Of a stretch of DNA of 64,000 nucleotides, positions 62,248 to 64,000 are shown in pieces. The notes under the pieces were generated by a model. The model did no database searches and had not been told where the DNA came from. It worked only from the letters and a program-made list of their open reading frames with translations. Source of the stretch: Ignavibacteriota bacterium (lineage in GTDB: Bacteria; Bacteroidota; Ignavibacteria; Kapaibacteriales; UBA2268); the NCBI GenBank assembly GCA_019637995.1, contig JAHBUQ010000001.1:620001-684000 (forward strand), written 5' to 3'. A program made the translations under genes and the position numbers. Each line of letters opens with the position of its first letter. The stretch's first letter is position 1.

Positions 62248-63984
62248 TCAAACTAAAAAACTTTTTTGCGAGTAATATCTTTCCTTCATTTCATCTTTTA
62301 TCATTGATAAGTCAACCAAAATCAAAGCTCCAATACAATTATTTAAATTATGGTCAACTCCCCATGAAATAAATTGCGTTCCACCTTGGGTAGTGAGCTC
62401 ACTGTAGCGTCTGAATAAGACCGGTATACTAAGTCCCAGACTTTTTAAAGCAATTTTTAAATTTATAAAGTCTTTATTTAGATCATCAGCATAAATAATT
62501 TTGTCAACATCAGCCAGCACCTTGTTACTGAATTTATTAACCATCAGCGGTTTAGCAAGTGTAGAATCACCCGGATACCATTTTGAATAATATTTCACAA
62601 TCAATGCTTTAGCAATTTCAGGATATGAATCACTAAGTGAAACATTACCCCATAAATACTTGATATCAGGATAATTCGATAAATAAGCCCCAATTCCCTG
62701 CCAGATATAGTCCAATGCATTACTTCGCCAATATTTTTGTTGAATAAAACTCCTGCCAACCTCAAGTGATGAATCAACCATATCTAAATAGACGTTAGAA
62801 AGTTCAAAAAGAGAAGAATTATAAAGTCCTTTCGGACCATATTTATCTAAAATATCGTGGGTATCACCAAGCCTGTAAGCACCAACAATTTCGTTGTTAT
62901 TATCATCCCACAATACAATATGCTTATAGTATAAATCATGTATATCCATGTCAAATGTTTTTCCGCTTCCTTCTCCAACTTTGCGAAATGTTAATTCCCT
63001 AAGCCTCGATATTTCCTTAATGATGTTTGGTGCTACGTCATGCTCGACTACATAAATCTTCATATCATCATTAGTATTGCTAAGTAACCTTGAATTACCT
63101 AAATCTTCAACAAGGTTTTTTTTTTCAACAGGATGAATAATTGTTTGCTCGGTTTTGAAAAGTCCGGGCTCATTATCTCTTACTTTATAAATATGCTTGT
63201 AAAGCAGCTTAGTTTGAACGCTAATCTTCAGTTGACTGTTTTTGAAAGTTGTAGCAGGAATCAAATCTCCGATTTTAATCTTAATACTTCCATTTCTTTT
63301 TCTAAAGAGTTCTCTTGGTAACATCAACATACCAATATTAATATTTATCAAAGAGCTTAAATAGAATGTCAGTGAATTTCTGCCTTCTATGAATATTGGA
63401 AGTACCGGAGCTTCAGTTTTACCGCTAAAACGAATAGCTCCATTCTGCCACTTTAAATCACGAATTCCGGAAGCACGTAACCTTGAAACTTTTCCGGCAG
63501 GAAAAATTATTATCGCTTGCTCATCTTTAAGTGCTGCTTCAATATTTAATATCTGGGATTTTTGTTTAGTCATTGAATAAACATCAAGCGGAATAAATAG
63601 TTCGGACAAACTTTCCAAATTTTGCAATATGTCATTTGCCACGACTCTAACATCTTTTCTAACCTCGCTTATTGCTTTTAGCATAGCAAGACCATCAAGC
63701 CCGCCAAGCGGATGATTAGATACAATTATAAGCCGTCCTTCAGAAGGTATTTTTTCCTTATCTGACTGAGACATTATATACTTAAAATTTAACTCATTAA
63801 AAGTGGATTCGATAAAATCCAAGCCCCTTTTTTCACCCGCAATTTCCAAAAAGCGATTTACTTCGTCAACTTTTACAAACCATTTCATAAAATTAACAAT
63901 TAGATTGCCAATAAAATCAGGATATTTGTGAAACAAACCCGGTATTTTAGCATGAAGAATTTTTCGTATATCTACTTTTTGCAT
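62248..63984 (-). CDS. Two-domain acyltransferase (OlsF/aminolipid-synthase type)
   Basis: 578 residues. The N-terminal PlsC-type domain has SNHPLGGLDG (H91, D97; spacing HX5D instead of HX4D), FPAGKVSR and LPIFIEGRNS. A middle linker leads to a C-terminal GNAT/OlsB-like domain from about 308 (IYVVEHDVAPNIIKEISRLRELTFRK, YRLGDTHDILD, LFELSNVYLD, WGNVSLSDSYP). In OlsF the C-terminal half N-acylates ornithine and the N-terminal half O-acylates the product, giving ornithine lipids; glycine lipids are made by similar proteins in Bacteroides. So it should make an N-acyl amino lipid for the membrane; the amino acid is unknown. It is upstream of tadA by 70 bp. Confidence 0.8.
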   Translation of the reverse strand: MQKVDIRKILHAKIPGLFHKYPDFIGNLIVNFMKWFVKVDEVNRFLEIAGEKRGLDFIESTFNELNFKYIMSQSDKEKIPSEGRLIIVSNHPLGGLDGLAMLKAISEVRKDVRVVANDILQNLESLSELFIPLDVYSMTKQKSQILNIEAALKDEQAIIIFPAGKVSRLRASGIRDLKWQNGAIRFSGKTEAPVLPIFIEGRNSLTFYLSSLININIGMLMLPRELFRKRNGSIKIKIGDLIPATTFKNSQLKISVQTKLLYKHIYKVRDNEPGLFKTEQTIIHPVEKKNLVEDLGNSRLLSNTNDDMKIYVVEHDVAPNIIKEISRLRELTFRKVGEGSGKTFDMDIHDLYYKHIVLWDDNNNEIVGAYRLGDTHDILDKYGPKGLYNSSLFELSNVYLDMVDSSLEVGRSFIQQKYWRSNALDYIWQGIGAYLSNYPDIKYLWGNVSLSDSYPEIAKALIVKYYSKWYPGDSTLAKPLMVNKFSNKVLADVDKIIYADDLNKDFINLKIALKSLGLSIPVLFRRYSELTTQGGTQFISWGVDHNLNNCIGALILVDLSMIKDEMKERYYSQKSFLV

Positions 63985-64000
63985 TTGATAAAAGTTTAAT

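Noticed and set aside
1..64000. CRISPR arrays, integrated phage, transposases, rRNA
   Set aside because: Looked for regular spaced repeats, integrase/transposase motifs and rRNA sequence; none was seen. The only mobile-like DNA is the short repeats near 55 kb.

Overview
The window is AT-rich chromosomal DNA from a bacterium of the Bacteroidota/Chlorobiota group, most likely the Ignavibacteria/Kapabacteria side of it (the exact phylum is inference). Three proteins, and one broken remnant, end in the C-terminal sorting domain of the type IX secretion system (YPNP-type start, a central DxLG-type strand, GxY near the end). The tRNA genes and several CDSs are preceded by the Bacteroidota-type promoter TTTG-N19/20-TAnnTTTG. 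Most genes lack a Shine-Dalgarno sequence, and several starts are GTG or TTG. I see no rRNA, CRISPR array, phage, integrase or intact transposase.

Layout. 1-183: the tail of a gene resembling the end of an RHS/YD-repeat protein. 379-9069: aminoacyl-histidine dipeptidase with a PqqD-like protein; a PstS-like lipoprotein overlapping an M28 peptidase; oligoendopeptidase F; a secreted metallophosphoesterase. 9295-14184: a 1629-residue soluble hybrid histidine kinase. 14203-18011: an envelope cluster (DUF3108 protein, two family-2 glycosyltransferases, EngB, GmhA), then tRNA-Thr. 18241-21141: DEAD-box helicase and a lipoprotein. 21207-24770: GcvH, AccC and AccB on the minus strand, tRNA-His, purine nucleoside phosphorylase. 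24942-33022: a large T9SS-exported BNR-repeat protein, 3-hydroxyacyl-CoA dehydrogenase, two LolA-like secreted paralogues, ThyX with a small membrane protein, CutA, RadC.

33121-42304: T9SS protein with fibronectin-like repeats, glycosyltransferase, tRNA-Cys, a giant VIT/VWA/TPR protein, EamA transporter, PurK. 42366-48674: 2-oxoacid dehydrogenase E2, an HMG-CoA-lyase-like enzyme and acyl-CoA dehydrogenase (together suggesting branched-chain amino acid or acyl-CoA catabolism), a second EamA transporter, exonuclease VII XseA/XseB. 48768-55289: T9SS VWA protein, an unusual ATP-grasp protein, M20 amidohydrolase overlapping alanine racemase, and two gene-poor stretches with decayed exported-protein genes and inserted repeats. 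55290-64000: NUDIX hydrolase with glycogen synthase, MlaE/MlaF-like ABC transporter, proline dehydrogenase, Tmk-RsmI-TadA, and a two-domain acyltransferase of the OlsF/aminolipid type.

Most of the window is housekeeping metabolism in short operons separated by clear stem-loop terminators. The least explained stretch is 54683-55165: a headless T9SS sorting domain interrupted by a 28-bp palindrome and two copies of a C-rich repeat, preceded by a run of G-tracts.
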